From Lachnospiraceae bacterium AC2028 (GTDB taxonomy: Bacteria; Bacillota; Clostridia; Lachnospirales; Lachnospiraceae): a stretch of 64,000 nt of DNA. The translations under genes and the position numbers were made by a program. The DNA lies in NCBI GenBank assembly GCA_000702685.1, contig JNJD01000006.1, positions 248,001-312,000 of the forward strand, in the 5' to 3' direction. Position 1 is the first letter of the stretch. Each line of letters begins with the position of its first letter. Shown here piece by piece: positions 34,786 through 44,133 of this stretch. Below the pieces are notes generated by a model. It made no database searches. It worked only from the letters and a program-made list of their open reading frames with translations, and was not told the DNA's origin.

Positions 34786-36495
34786 TTATCTCTTGAGGTT
34801 GGTGAGCTCTTCGAGAAGCGTATCGGAAACGGTGATTATACGTGAGTTAGCCTGGAATCCACGCTGGGTGGTGATCATCTCGGTAAATTCTGCTGAGAGG
34901 TCTACATTGGACATCTCGAGAACGCCGGTGCTCATGTATCCGCCGGATGCGGTAACGTCTACGCCGATGCCGTCGAATGAACCGGAGTTCATGGTAGCCT
35001 GGTAGAGGTTATCTCCGTGCTTCTCAAGACCCGAGGAGTTGGGGAAGCTTGCGGTAGCGATCTGGCCGAGGAGCTTGGTCATGCCGTTGTCGTAGCTGGA
35101 GTAGATCATTCCGTCTCTCTGGATGGAAACGCCGATCATATCACCGAGCTTACGTCCGGTTCCGATTCCGTTCTTGTCTCCGTAGGTAGCGGTAACGGTT
35201 GAGGTTCCGTTGTTGTTGAACATCGAGATACCGGACCAGTTAAGAGCGATATCGGAGAAGTTCGAAGTATTGTCCGCGGTGTTGGCGATGATCTTGGAAA
35301 GCTGGATCGTGGTATCACCGAGAATATTGCCGCCGATGGAATCGAAAAGACCGGTGTCGGTATCGAACTTAAGAACCTGTCCCACGAAATTTCTTCCTGC
35401 GGTTTCGAAATCAAAAGTGGTGGTCGAAGTGTCGGCATCGGGATCGAAAATGCTGGGAGTGGTCGATCCTGAGGATGCGTTATCGATCAGCTGCTTAACG
35501 GTGTAGTCGGTGGATCCGACGGTAACATAGAGATTCAGGAATCCCTGAGTATTGCCTTCGTATCCGTAAGCTGCTGCAACTGCGTCATAAACGGCAGCCT
35601 TCTGCTCGTCGGTACCTGAATTCAAAAGAGAAAGATCGGCGATCGTATTGGTTCCGTTCTTATCCTTGAGGAGCCTGTTCGTGGTATCCCAGGAATAAGA
35701 ATTGGTATTGAATGTAAGAGCATTCTTATCTTCTACGGAAGTGGAGCTTCCGAAAAGCTCTACGGTATCGGGAATCTCGATCTCATTTCCCTTGGCATCG
35801 AGGAGCTTGGTAAGCTCTGCGGAATATTCGCCGTCATTGTCGGTGGACTTGATGATGAATCTTGCGGTGTACTCATATCCGAGTGCATCGTAGAGATTGA
35901 GGTTTACGGTCTTTCCGGCTTCGGAATTGACGTCGGTATCGTTCTTATCGAGAATACCGGTAACGGTTCCCTTGGTTGTTGCCTCGGGGGGATAAGTAAG
36001 ATTGTCGGCGCTCATGATGCGGAGAGCCTGAACGGTATCCTGCTTGATGGAAAGGGTCTCGGGATCCACACCCCAGCCCATAACGTTGTAACCGGTGGAG
36101 GTCATGCAGAGGTTTCCTACACCGTCTACGTAGAATGAACCGTCACGTGTGAAGTAATTTGCAAGACCGTCGGATACTACGAAGAAGTTGCTTCCGGTGA
36201 TCATGATATCGAAAGGATTTCCGGTCGACTGAGCGGAACCCTGTGAAGAAATGTTAACATTGATGGCTCCGGACTTAACACCGAGACCGATCTGACGTGC
36301 ATTGACACCGCCGACACCCGTAGCGGCATTTGCACCCGATGCGGACTGAGTGGTCTGGGACATCAGATCCGCGAAGGTAACTGAACTGGATTTGAACGCG
36401 GTAGTGTTAACGTTAGCGATGTTGTTACCGATAACGTCCATTTTGGTCTGGTGAGTCTTAAGACCAGCAACACCAGAGTAGAGAGATCTCATCAT
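34786..36495 (-). CDS. flgE: Flagellar hook protein FlgE
   Basis: A 569-residue hook subunit. The N-terminal rod-like motif (SLYSGVAGLKTHQTKMDVIG, then NNIANVNTTAFK) and the C-terminal coiled segment (SAEFTEMITTQRGFQANSRI) are the parts that form the D0 core; the central Asp/Thr/Asn-rich region is the exposed and variable domain, which makes it longer than E. coli FlgE (402). The GGAGG site is 9 bases before an ATG-ATG pair. It is the last gene before the strong terminator. Confidence 0.96.
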   Translation of the reverse strand: MMRSLYSGVAGLKTHQTKMDVIGNNIANVNTTAFKSSSVTFADLMSQTTQSASGANAATGVGGVNARQIGLGVKSGAINVNISSQGSAQSTGNPFDIMITGSNFFVVSDGLANYFTRDGSFYVDGVGNLCMTSTGYNVMGWGVDPETLSIKQDTVQALRIMSADNLTYPPEATTKGTVTGILDKNDTDVNSEAGKTVNLNLYDALGYEYTARFIIKSTDNDGEYSAELTKLLDAKGNEIEIPDTVELFGSSTSVEDKNALTFNTNSYSWDTTNRLLKDKNGTNTIADLSLLNSGTDEQKAAVYDAVAAAYGYEGNTQGFLNLYVTVGSTDYTVKQLIDNASSGSTTPSIFDPDADTSTTTFDFETAGRNFVGQVLKFDTDTGLFDSIGGNILGDTTIQLSKIIANTADNTSNFSDIALNWSGISMFNNNGTSTVTATYGDKNGIGTGRKLGDMIGVSIQRDGMIYSSYDNGMTKLLGQIATASFPNSSGLEKHGDNLYQATMNSGSFDGIGVDVTASGGYMSTGVLEMSNVDLSAEFTEMITTQRGFQANSRIITVSDTLLEELTNLKR

Positions 36496-36532
36496 AAGGC
36501 AGTTTCCTCCATTTTGTAAAAAATTGGAGAGT

Positions 36533-36610
36533 TGCGGCAGAAATTACCGCATGAAGCGAGCGCTTCCGGTCAGCTTTGAGGGGTCCTTCTGTCATTCGGG
36601 TACCCCGGCC
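36533..36610 (-). other. Structured 134-base gap upstream of flgE
   Basis: The gap between the TIGR02530-like gene and flgE contains three successive stems: 36533-36551 (TGCGG/CCGCA), 36553-36566 (GAAGC-GAGC-GCTTC) and 36580-36606 (GGGGT/ACCCC). Most other gaps in this cluster are under 60 bases. No terminator T-run follows. It may be an mRNA stability or processing element for the abundant hook message. Confidence 0.45.
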
Positions 36611-36629
36611 TCCATCCAGGTCCGGCATA

Positions 36630-37010
36630 TCAAGCTATAACCGCTCCGTTTATATTTGTGAATACATTTTCATTTCCGGCTTCAAGTGCTGTTATAACGG
36701 TTCTCGAAGGGACATTTACGATGAATGCCATATCGTCGATCATAACAAGTGAATCTTTGATCCCTTTGTCCGCCGCCATATCGGTTCCGGTCGAAAGTCT
36801 TCCGAGCTGCTCTCCCGTCATCTCAAGCCCGCGATCGCTCATTCTTAAGGACGCATGCTTGGAGAATTTTACCTGAGAGCTTTCACCCGCCTTTTCCGAA
36901 AGGATCTTCGAAAAAGAACTCTGAGTAGTTTCGGGAGACTTGGCGTTCGGCGTAAAGCCGATGGATTTGGATAAGCCGGCTGCATACAGAGCCTGAACAT
37001 TCATTTCCAT
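36630..37010 (-). CDS. TIGR02530-like flagellar operon protein
   Basis: A 126-residue protein of the type found between flgD and flgE in Firmicutes. The core (FSKHASLRMSDRGLEMTGEQ, then IKDSLVMIDDMAFIVNVPSR) and C-terminus TVITALEAGNENVFTNINGA match the family as I know it. The frame is open to a TTG at 37028, but that codon is part of the AAGGAGG site of the ATG at 37010, which is the real start. A hook-capping or chaperone role has been suggested for the family, without firm evidence. Confidence 0.85.
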   Translation of the reverse strand: MEMNVQALYAAGLSKSIGFTPNAKSPETTQSSFSKILSEKAGESSQVKFSKHASLRMSDRGLEMTGEQLGRLSTGTDMAADKGIKDSLVMIDDMAFIVNVPSRTVITALEAGNENVFTNINGAVIA

Positions 37011-37070
37011 ACGCTTTTCCTCCTTCAATTACATATATCGGCACTCTCCTTTACTTTCTTGAGCGTTTTC

Positions 37071-37835
37071 TTAATTTTCCGGCGAAACGGGCTCTGCTGC
37101 TGAATCTGAATTTTCCGCAGCTGCCGTGTTTTCCTCGGGAGTTTCCTGTTCTCCGGTTTCCTTGGATGCCGCATTTGCCGCTGCAATGAGCAGATCGTTA
37201 AGTTTTGCGACATAGAGATTCATCTTGATGACATCGTCATCATCAAGGAAGCCCTTCTCATAATCTCCGAGAGAATTATAGAGATTGAGAAGATTTGTGA
37301 TGGTATTTCCGTTATTTTCGATGCTGATCTGATCAACCGCGGGAAGATCCTTAATTGTCTTGGCGAACTGCTTGGCAACTTCCTCGGCAGTCGAAAATTC
37401 GCTGCTGATAACGGAAACGATGTCGGATGCTTTATAGAGATTTCCTTCGATGGAAAGATATGCCTTGCCCTCTTCAAAGGTAACGTAATCAACGAAGCCT
37501 CTTGTCTGGGAGGACTTTCCGCTTCCGTCGGTGCTCTCGATAATGACTTCTTTGCCCACATAGGTGCTGTATCTTGAAAGCTCCATGGTGGTGGACATGT
37601 TGTTGAGAGCTTCTACCTGTGAGAACTGTGCATACTGGGAAATATATTCGGTGTTGGAAGTAGGCTCCAGGGGATCCTGGTACTTCATCTGAGCTACAAG
37701 AAGCTGAAGGAACGCGTCCTTGTCCATACCGGAATTGCTCTTTTCGTTAGCCTTGGAAAGAGAATCCTGGGATGCGCTTGTAACTATCTCACCGTTCTTG
37801 ACTGTTGCTGAAGATGCTGATGAAACAGATGACAT
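37071..37835 (-). CDS. flgD: Hook-capping protein FlgD
   Basis: A 254-residue scaffold for hook polymerisation. The N-terminal motif is diagnostic (DAFLQLLVAQMKYQDPLEPT and QYAQFSQVEALNNM). The C-terminus is extended by an acidic Glu/Ala/Ser/Pro tail. It lies between fliK and the TIGR02530-like gene. Confidence 0.94.
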   Translation of the reverse strand: MSSVSSASSATVKNGEIVTSASQDSLSKANEKSNSGMDKDAFLQLLVAQMKYQDPLEPTSNTEYISQYAQFSQVEALNNMSTTMELSRYSTYVGKEVIIESTDGSGKSSQTRGFVDYVTFEEGKAYLSIEGNLYKASDIVSVISSEFSTAEEVAKQFAKTIKDLPAVDQISIENNGNTITNLLNLYNSLGDYEKGFLDDDDVIKMNLYVAKLNDLLIAAANAASKETGEQETPEENTAAAENSDSAAEPVSPEN

Positions 37836-37886
37836 ATGTATCTCCTTTCAGGGATAAGCCTGCGCGCCGCAAGGGTGCGCAGACAG

Positions 37887-39329
37887 TTATGCTGTGTAAT
37901 CCACCTTATTGCCGTTTGCGGCCATCATTTCTGCTGCGATGCGCTCTTCGTCATCCATTTCGGATGTATCGAGTTCATCATCACCGGACAGATCGATCCT
38001 TCTGGTCCGTCTTCCGCTTCTGCTGCTTTCATTACCGCTCTCGCTCTGGCCTGCACTCTGATCGAGATTTCCCTCAAAGCCGTGGGATGCGACGGTAACT
38101 TCAACCGCTTCCACCCTGACGCCCTGAGCCTCGAACTGCTCGGCAAGTCTTACCATCTGGCTTTCGACTGCAGCCTTGACGGCTTCATTCTCGGTTACAA
38201 AGCTTGCGGTGATGACACCGGCATTATTGGTGACGTGAATATGAAGTGTTCCGAGCGATGCGGGGTGAAGCTGCATCTCGACATCGGAGAAATCTCCGTT
38301 TGTCACGGTCTTCATATTATCCAGGATCTGCTCCGCTATCTCATTTACATTCTCGGTATAAGTAATGGGAGTTTCGGGAGCGGGAGCTTCGACATCGCTG
38401 CGTCCCTGAACGGAAATATCAAACTGGCTGTGAGCATTTGCTGCGTGCTCATTACCGGTTTCTTTTTCATCCGAACCCTTACCGTTATTCGAAGATTCGC
38501 GGGCCTGCATGACCACTTCGCTTTCTCCGGTCACGGAGCCGTTTTCGGTCAGCGATACGAGTTCAAAATCTCCGTTTGAATTCCTTACGAATCTGTCTAC
38601 GGTGTTTTCGGCGGGATCTTCAGCCTTGATATCGGCTGCATTAACGCCGATCTCCGCGGTATTCCCTTCGGGAAGAGCCTTATTAACAGCATCTACCAGA
38701 TCAGATACAGTCATCTCTCCAACTTGGGAGTCCGATGCAAGCACTTCCGTGAGGATCTCCATACCGGCCTTAAATACGTCATATCCGGCCTCATCCGTAA
38801 GAAGATCGAGCTGTGATTCGGCACCGAGCGCGTTTACAAGGAATGAACTCATAACATCCTTATCAAGCAGATCGAGCTCTGATATGCCGTTCGCCTTAAG
38901 AAGATCCTGAAATTCTTCGGGCGAAACATTAAGAATCTCCGCAATCTTCTGCCCGAGCTCCGTTACGATCGTGCTCAGCGCTTCTGTTGCGGATACGATT
39001 TCCTCATCCTTGAGCATTTTGCCGTCATCATCTGAATTAATGTCGGCTTTTTCGGGGCTTTCCTTGCCCTTCACATCTGTCTCTGATGCATTCTCGGTCT
39101 TGTCGGAAGCGGGAGTCTTGGAGACATCCGTCTTCTTTTCCGTACCGTTATCCCTTGAGAAGCTCTTTGCTATTTCCGAATCGTCGGTCTTAGCCGTCTT
39201 GGCGCCGGCCTGATCGTTCCATACGGATCTGAAATCAGCGCCGTTTGCGGGAGCTTCCCTGACGGGGGTGACGTTGGTCACAAGCTGGTCGGGGATCACC
39301 GAGGCATCCATGATAGGTGTGATGCCCAT
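37887..39329 (-). CDS. fliK: Flagellar hook-length control protein FliK
   Basis: A 480-residue secreted ruler protein. The long N-terminal part is polar and low-complexity; the conserved C-terminal domain (VEMQLHPASLGTLHIHVTNN ... QMVRLAEQFEAQGVRVEAVE) is at about residues 350-425 and contacts FlhB to switch export specificity. It ends in a charged tail. Position before flgD is standard. Confidence 0.93.
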   Translation of the reverse strand: MGITPIMDASVIPDQLVTNVTPVREAPANGADFRSVWNDQAGAKTAKTDDSEIAKSFSRDNGTEKKTDVSKTPASDKTENASETDVKGKESPEKADINSDDDGKMLKDEEIVSATEALSTIVTELGQKIAEILNVSPEEFQDLLKANGISELDLLDKDVMSSFLVNALGAESQLDLLTDEAGYDVFKAGMEILTEVLASDSQVGEMTVSDLVDAVNKALPEGNTAEIGVNAADIKAEDPAENTVDRFVRNSNGDFELVSLTENGSVTGESEVVMQARESSNNGKGSDEKETGNEHAANAHSQFDISVQGRSDVEAPAPETPITYTENVNEIAEQILDNMKTVTNGDFSDVEMQLHPASLGTLHIHVTNNAGVITASFVTENEAVKAAVESQMVRLAEQFEAQGVRVEAVEVTVASHGFEGNLDQSAGQSESGNESSRSGRRTRRIDLSGDDELDTSEMDDEERIAAEMMAANGNKVDYTA

Positions 39330-39447
39330 ACAGTACTACCTTCCTTTCCTCTGATATGTTTTTGTGCAGAGAGCGGTCGAGCCATCAGACTTAACTGCAA
39401 TACCCTGCCGGAATGTATATCGGCAAAAGAAGATGATTTCTTAAGGG

Positions 39448-40329
39448 TTAACTTTCGGGATCGAGGATTTTTGTGATCCTGGCCGCGATATCCTTGTCCA
39501 TTTCGTTGAAGATCTTGGCCCTGTCTTCGGGATTCATGGCTCCCAGGATCCTTGCCGCAAGCTGGATGCCCTCGGTATCGGTCATCTTTTCGAAAAGAGC
39601 GGCAGCCTCCTTGGGTTTCATGCTGGAGTACGCCTGGACATAATCCTGGATCTCCTTGGATACCTGGAGTTCCTCCACAACCTGCTTATAGATGAATTCC
39701 GCAGTGGTGGGGTCCATGGTCTCGTAATATCTTACATATTCTTCGGCACCGGGGCCGTTTTCGGCATATATGACTTCCTCGTAGAATTCGTTCCTGATAC
39801 GCTGGAAATCAACCTGCATGGTCTCGAATTCGGACAGTCTGGAAACCTCGGCTTCAAGAGCTGCAATCCTCTCATCCTTGACGGCTGATGCGCCCTTTAC
39901 GGCTTCAAGTTCGGTCTCGAGTGCGTATATCCTGCTGACGGCATCATCGAGATTGGTATATCCGCCGTACATATCGGGATCGAGCGTTTCGGTCGTCGTA
40001 CCCGAAGGAAGGATCCTGTTGATGACGGGTACATTCTTGAGCACGGGAGCAAGAACACCGCTTCCGAATCCGCCCACATCAAGCTTGATGATGACAACGA
40101 TGACGGCAAGCCAGAGCAGGATAATGAAAACAGTAGCGATGAATGTGACGAAGCCGCCAGTATCTTCATCGCTTTCAAGCTCTTCTTCCTGCTTAGCTAT
40201 CTCCTTGGCCCTCTTTTTGGCTTCTTTTTTCTGCTGGGCCTGTTCTTTCTTCAGTTTTTTCTTTTCTTCCTGAAGGCGCTTTTTTTCTTCCTGCGCGGCC
40301 TTCTCTTCGGGTGTGAGTTCTTTAGCCAT
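39448..40329 (-). CDS. ylxF: MgtE-N-domain membrane protein, YlxF/MotE-type
   Basis: A 293-residue protein: a very charged Lys/Glu/Gln N-terminal coiled coil (1-50), one membrane helix (about 58-80), a second coil (about 130-170) and a C-terminal MgtE-N-like domain (SMKPKEAAALFEKMTD ... ARILGAMNPEDRAKIFNEMD). It is the counterpart of B. subtilis ylxF between fliJ and fliK and may assist export or stator function. Its start overlaps the end of fliJ by 8 bases. Confidence 0.85.
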   Translation of the reverse strand: MAKELTPEEKAAQEEKKRLQEEKKKLKKEQAQQKKEAKKRAKEIAKQEEELESDEDTGGFVTFIATVFIILLWLAVIVVIIKLDVGGFGSGVLAPVLKNVPVINRILPSGTTTETLDPDMYGGYTNLDDAVSRIYALETELEAVKGASAVKDERIAALEAEVSRLSEFETMQVDFQRIRNEFYEEVIYAENGPGAEEYVRYYETMDPTTAEFIYKQVVEELQVSKEIQDYVQAYSSMKPKEAAALFEKMTDTEGIQLAARILGAMNPEDRAKIFNEMDKDIAARITKILDPES

Positions 40330-40777
40330 TTTCCGTTACCTTCTGTCCGTATGTGTATGTGGTCAGTTCGTCGATGGATTTGCTTTCCGAGCGGTTCTCC
40401 TCACGTACGAATTCGTCAAACTGCTTCTCTTTGAGTTTCTCGTGCGTCTTGCGTTCCTTGACTGCCTCCTCGAGCTTCGATCTGGCATCTTCAAGTTCCA
40501 GCATCGCACGGTTTACGCGGTGTTTCTGTTCCTCTATCCTCTGGTCGCTTATGATCCTTGCCATCTGCGAATCCTCGATCTCATGAAGATCAAGGTCTCC
40601 CTGAAGGACTTCAACCGCATGCTTTTCAATCTCTTCCCTTTTACGGTAGAGTCTTTCAAGAGCTTCTTCCTCAAGGTCAAGCTTTCTTTTGGCATCCGCA
40701 AAGGCCTGCTTGGCCTGAGTCTCCATCTTTTCCTTGATGCTCAGGATATTCTGCAATTTATAGCGGAATCTTGCCAT
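40322..40777 (-). CDS. fliJ: Flagellar export chaperone FliJ
   Basis: A 151-residue protein that is almost entirely coiled coil (FRYKLQNILSIKEKMETQAK at the start). FliJ sits in the centre of the FliI ring and couples it to FlhA. It follows fliI by 11 bases and overlaps ylxF. Confidence 0.92.
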   Translation of the reverse strand: MARFRYKLQNILSIKEKMETQAKQAFADAKRKLDLEEEALERLYRKREEIEKHAVEVLQGDLDLHEIEDSQMARIISDQRIEEQKHRVNRAMLELEDARSKLEEAVKERKTHEKLKEKQFDEFVREENRSESKSIDELTTYTYGQKVTENG

Positions 40778-40788
40778 CTATGCACCTG

Positions 40789-42131
40789 TTATTTCTTTTC
40801 GTCTTCAAACAGCTCTTCCAGGAGAGCTACGCTTTCTTCAAAAGTGTACTTGGCATCCGTATCCTGACAAAGGAAATCGTTGACGGCATTTATCTTGCTG
40901 ATCGCATAATCGATATTGGGATTGGATCCGCTCTTGTACGCACCGATGTTGATGAGATCTTCGGCTTCGTTATATGTCGCAAGAACTGTCTTTAACCTGC
41001 TTGCCGCCATTTTGTGCTTCTTGTCGCAGATGGAGCTCATACATCTCGAAATGCTCATCAGAACATCGATGGCCGGATAGTGGTTCTTGTGTCCGAGCTT
41101 TCTGTCGAGCATGATATGACCGTCAAGGATACTTCTTGCGGTATCCGTAATGGGCTCGTTGAAATCGTCTCCGTCGACAAGGACGGTATAGAGTCCTGTG
41201 ATGGATCCCTTGCTGGATCTGCCGGCCCTTTCGAGGAGCTTGGGCATTTCCGAATAAACGGAAGGCGGATATCCTCTGGTTACGGGAGGCTCGCCGCTCG
41301 CAAGGCCTATCTCACGTTGCGCCATTGAGAATCTGGTAAGCGAGTCCATCATAAGAAGAACATCCTCTCCCTGATCCCTGAAATATTCCGCGATAGCCGT
41401 TGCGGTAAGTGCGGCCTTTTTTCTCTCGAGTGCGGGACGGTCACTTGTCGCGACTACGACCACACTTCTCTTCATACCCTCTTCTCCGAGGTCTCTTTCA
41501 ATGAATTCCCTGACTTCCCTGCCTCGCTCTCCGATAAGTGCGATGACATTGATATCAGCCTTGGTATTTCTTGCGAACATACCCATAAGTGTGGATTTGC
41601 CGACACCGGAACCGGCAAATATTCCGATACGCTGTCCCTTACCGAGAGTGATCATTCCGTCGACGGCCTTGACTCCCAGAGGAAGAACCTCGTCGATTAT
41701 CGCTCTCTGCATAGGATCCGGAGGAGCATTTTCAACGGAATATCTCTCGCCTTCGATATGTGTTCCGTCCGTAGGCTCTCCGAGCGCATTAAGCGTTTGC
41801 CGAGAAGCTGGCGGCTTGCGGTCACCATCAGAGGATAACCGGTATTGATGACCATGCTTCCGAGTCCGATACCGTCGGTAACTCCGTACGGCATGAGCAG
41901 GGTCTTTTTATCCTTGAAACCGACTACCTCCGCAAGGATCTCTTCATCTGCGGCTTCATGTATATCATCGCTTTTAGGGATGATACGGCACAGATCTCCG
42001 AGCTTTGCATCGGGTCCCGCGGATTCGATGGTAAGACCTACAACGTTAACAACCTTTCCCATCTTTTTGAAAAAGGTGAACTGGACCGCCTTATTATATT
42101 TTGAGTAATCAACGTCCCGTACGGTTACCAT
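40789..42131 (-). pseudogene. fliI: Flagellar export ATPase FliI, interrupted by a single-base frameshift
   Basis: FliI is the F1-like ATPase that powers substrate unloading in flagellar export. The N-terminal part (42131 down to about 41795) reads normally to TASRQLLGK, then leaves frame and stops at 41697. The rest (catalytic core with GIFAGSGVGKST Walker A, GERGREVREF and LLMMDSLTRF) is in another frame from about 41790 to 40789. Restoring one base in the CG_C codon at 41793-41795 joins both parts as LLGKRLNALGEPTDG with no gap and gives a normal 447-residue protein. No slippery heptamer is present, and the ATG at 41712 has no ribosome site. A sequencing error or a recent mutation are both possible. 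Confidence 0.9.
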
Positions 42132-42160
42132 GATTACCTTCCCGTTACCTCATAAAATGA

Positions 42161-42181
42161 AAGGCCGGATGAACCGGCCTT
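42161..42181 (-). other. Hairpin between fliH and fliI
   Basis: A perfect 8-bp stem (AAGGCCGG / CCGGCCTT) with a 5-base loop lies in the 54-base gap. On the minus strand it is followed by TTCATTTT, so it may act as a weak attenuator or as a stabilising mRNA element. Confidence 0.6.
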
Positions 42182-42185
42182 CAGA

Positions 42186-43106
42186 TCATTGTTCATCCCT
42201 GCTGTATGATAAAAGCTTGAGTTTAGTGGACAGTTCCGATAGTTCAGTACCAAGGCTGCAATCGAATATGCCGCCGTCCGTTTCGATCATACATGAATCG
42301 GGAGGAAGGGATATATCCTCCATTATTTCTATAATACTGCCGGGTGCCTTGGCAGCTTCCTCAAGGACACTCTTGCGCGAATTGACGTAATCGAAATTGT
42401 CCTTGCTTATATGTATCAGGAAGCTTCTTGCGCCTTCGATATTCCTCAAGGCATTTGCCACAAGATGTCCGGCGATCGTCTTATGGATCTTAAGATCCGT
42501 TTTTAAGATATGTTCGTAGACATCCGTGATCGTATCGACAAGTTCGGGCTCCATATCGTTGAGTCTCTTCTGATACAGATCCTCGAGTTCTTCTCTTTCT
42601 TTATCAAGTGCTTCGACCTTGTCCTGGAATTCCTGTGCCGCTCTTGCGGAGCCTTCGGAATATCCTTCATCAAAGCCTTTGCTCCTGGCCTCTTCCTCTA
42701 TGGAACCGGCCTTATCCTTGGCGGATGCGAGGATATCATCCACAGAAGCTCTTGCTTCATCGATGATCCTTGCAGCTTCGGCCTTGGCCTCTTCAACCAT
42801 CCTCTTCGCATCCTCGAGCTGATCGCCCTTGATGACGGAACCGGAAAAATCGGCTTCGGTGAATTCTCCGCTGTCACGGGTTATTCCTTCTATGCCGGGT
42901 TCGAAATCGCTGTCGAGAGTAATGCCCTCGACCAGTTCCATCGCACCCTTACTATCCGCATTGATGTCATCCACAAAACCGGAATTCTCAGGCCTCTGCA
43001 TTTTCATGCCGAGAGCATCAATACGTTTCTTGACAAGCTCGTTCATATCAATGACACGCTTGTCATTTCCCATATTCATATATGAGGTTTTATACAGATT
43101 AGACAA
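42186..43106 (-). CDS. fliH: Flagellar export ATPase regulator FliH
   Basis: A 306-residue protein that dimerises on FliI and ties it to the C-ring. A long Ala/Glu/Asp-rich coil (about 95-195; EEAKAEAARIIDEARASVDD) with GxxxG-like EGYSEGSA precedes a C-terminal V/A-ATPase E-like domain. The start is TTG overlapping the fliG stop by 8 bases, with GGAG inside fliG, so translation is coupled. Confidence 0.9.
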   Translation of the reverse strand: MSNLYKTSYMNMGNDKRVIDMNELVKKRIDALGMKMQRPENSGFVDDINADSKGAMELVEGITLDSDFEPGIEGITRDSGEFTEADFSGSVIKGDQLEDAKRMVEEAKAEAARIIDEARASVDDILASAKDKAGSIEEEARSKGFDEGYSEGSARAAQEFQDKVEALDKEREELEDLYQKRLNDMEPELVDTITDVYEHILKTDLKIHKTIAGHLVANALRNIEGARSFLIHISKDNFDYVNSRKSVLEEAAKAPGSIIEIMEDISLPPDSCMIETDGGIFDCSLGTELSELSTKLKLLSYSRDEQ

Positions 43107-44115
43107 CTATCTCATCTCCGCCGCCTCTGGAGATAACGATCTCGCCGGAATCCTCCAGTTTACGGATAATATTAACAATCTTCTGCTGAGCTTCTTCAAC
43201 ATCCTTCATACGTACGGGACCCATGAATTCCATGTCTTCTTTTATCATGGTTGCAAGACGCTTTGAAAGGTTATTGAATATAGCATTCTGTACCTGTTCG
43301 TTTGCTGCCTTGAGAGCAATGCCGAGATCGTTATTATCGACATCACGCAGCACTCTCTGTATGGATCTGTCGTCGAGCAGAAGGATGTCTTCGAATACGA
43401 ACATCTTCTTTCTGATCTCGTCGGCAAGCTCGGGCTCTTCGATCTCGAGAGATTCCATGATGTGCTTCTCGGTACCGCGGTCGACGGAATTGAGGATCTC
43501 GACGACCGAATCGACACCGCCGATGATGGTATAGTCCTGATTGACCAGGGATGCGAGCTTCTGCTCGAGAACATTCTCGACTTCCTTAATGACATCGGGG
43601 CTTGTTCTGTCCATGACCGCTATTCTTCTTGCAACATCGGCCTGACGGTCGGGTGCAAGTCCGGATATGATCTGTGCAGCCTGTCCGGGAGCCAGATACG
43701 AAAGGATGAGTGCGATCGTCTGAGGGTGCTCATCCTGAATGAAGTTAATGAGCTGTGTTGCGTCGGTCTTACGCACGAATTCAAAAGGCTTGACCTGAAG
43801 CGATGCGGTAAGTCTTCCGATGACGTCCATAGCCTTTTCGCTTCCGAGTGATTTCTCGAGAAGCTCTCTCGCATAATTGATACCGCCCTCGGCGATATAC
43901 TGCTGGGCAAGGCACACTCCGTAGAATTCTTCGAGTATCGCTTCCTTGACGTCGGGGCCGACGGTTCTGGTATTGGCTATCTCAAGGGTAAGTTCTTCGA
44001 TCTCCTCTTCCTTGAGGTGCTTGAATATACCTGCGCTCCTCTCAGGTCCAAGTGTGATGAGGAGGATCGCAGCTTTCTGAACTCCGCTCAGATCATTTGA
44101 TGAAGATAAAGCCAT
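43099..44115 (-). CDS. fliG: Flagellar motor switch protein FliG
   Basis: A 338-residue torque-generating protein with the three armadillo-like domains; EHPQTIALILSYL and the C-terminal MFVFEDILLLDDRSIQRVLR charged helix that meets MotA are clear. It ends with SGEIVISRGGGDEIVV. It follows fliF by 18 bases. Confidence 0.97.
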   Translation of the reverse strand: MALSSSNDLSGVQKAAILLITLGPERSAGIFKHLKEEEIEELTLEIANTRTVGPDVKEAILEEFYGVCLAQQYIAEGGINYARELLEKSLGSEKAMDVIGRLTASLQVKPFEFVRKTDATQLINFIQDEHPQTIALILSYLAPGQAAQIISGLAPDRQADVARRIAVMDRTSPDVIKEVENVLEQKLASLVNQDYTIIGGVDSVVEILNSVDRGTEKHIMESLEIEEPELADEIRKKMFVFEDILLLDDRSIQRVLRDVDNNDLGIALKAANEQVQNAIFNNLSKRLATMIKEDMEFMGPVRMKDVEEAQQKIVNIIRKLEDSGEIVISRGGGDEIVV

Positions 44116-44133
44116 TTAGAATTACTCCTTAGA

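Noticed and set aside
36496-36629. c-di-GMP riboswitch upstream of flgE
   Set aside because: The region has stems, but I could not find the conserved GEMM core or tetraloop-receptor elements.
37836-38579. Long open frame on the plus strand opposite fliK
   Set aside because: It mirrors the codon periodicity of fliK, has no ribosome site and no recognisable domain. Similar antisense frames opposite fapA (13806-14648), rpsB (9328-10113) and polC (51729-52352, 53520-54338) were rejected for the same reason.
41697-41712. Programmed ribosomal frameshift in fliI
   Set aside because: A -1 shift would be needed, but no X-XXY-YYZ heptamer or strong downstream stem is present at the site, and the family is not known for it. 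A mutation or sequence error is simpler.
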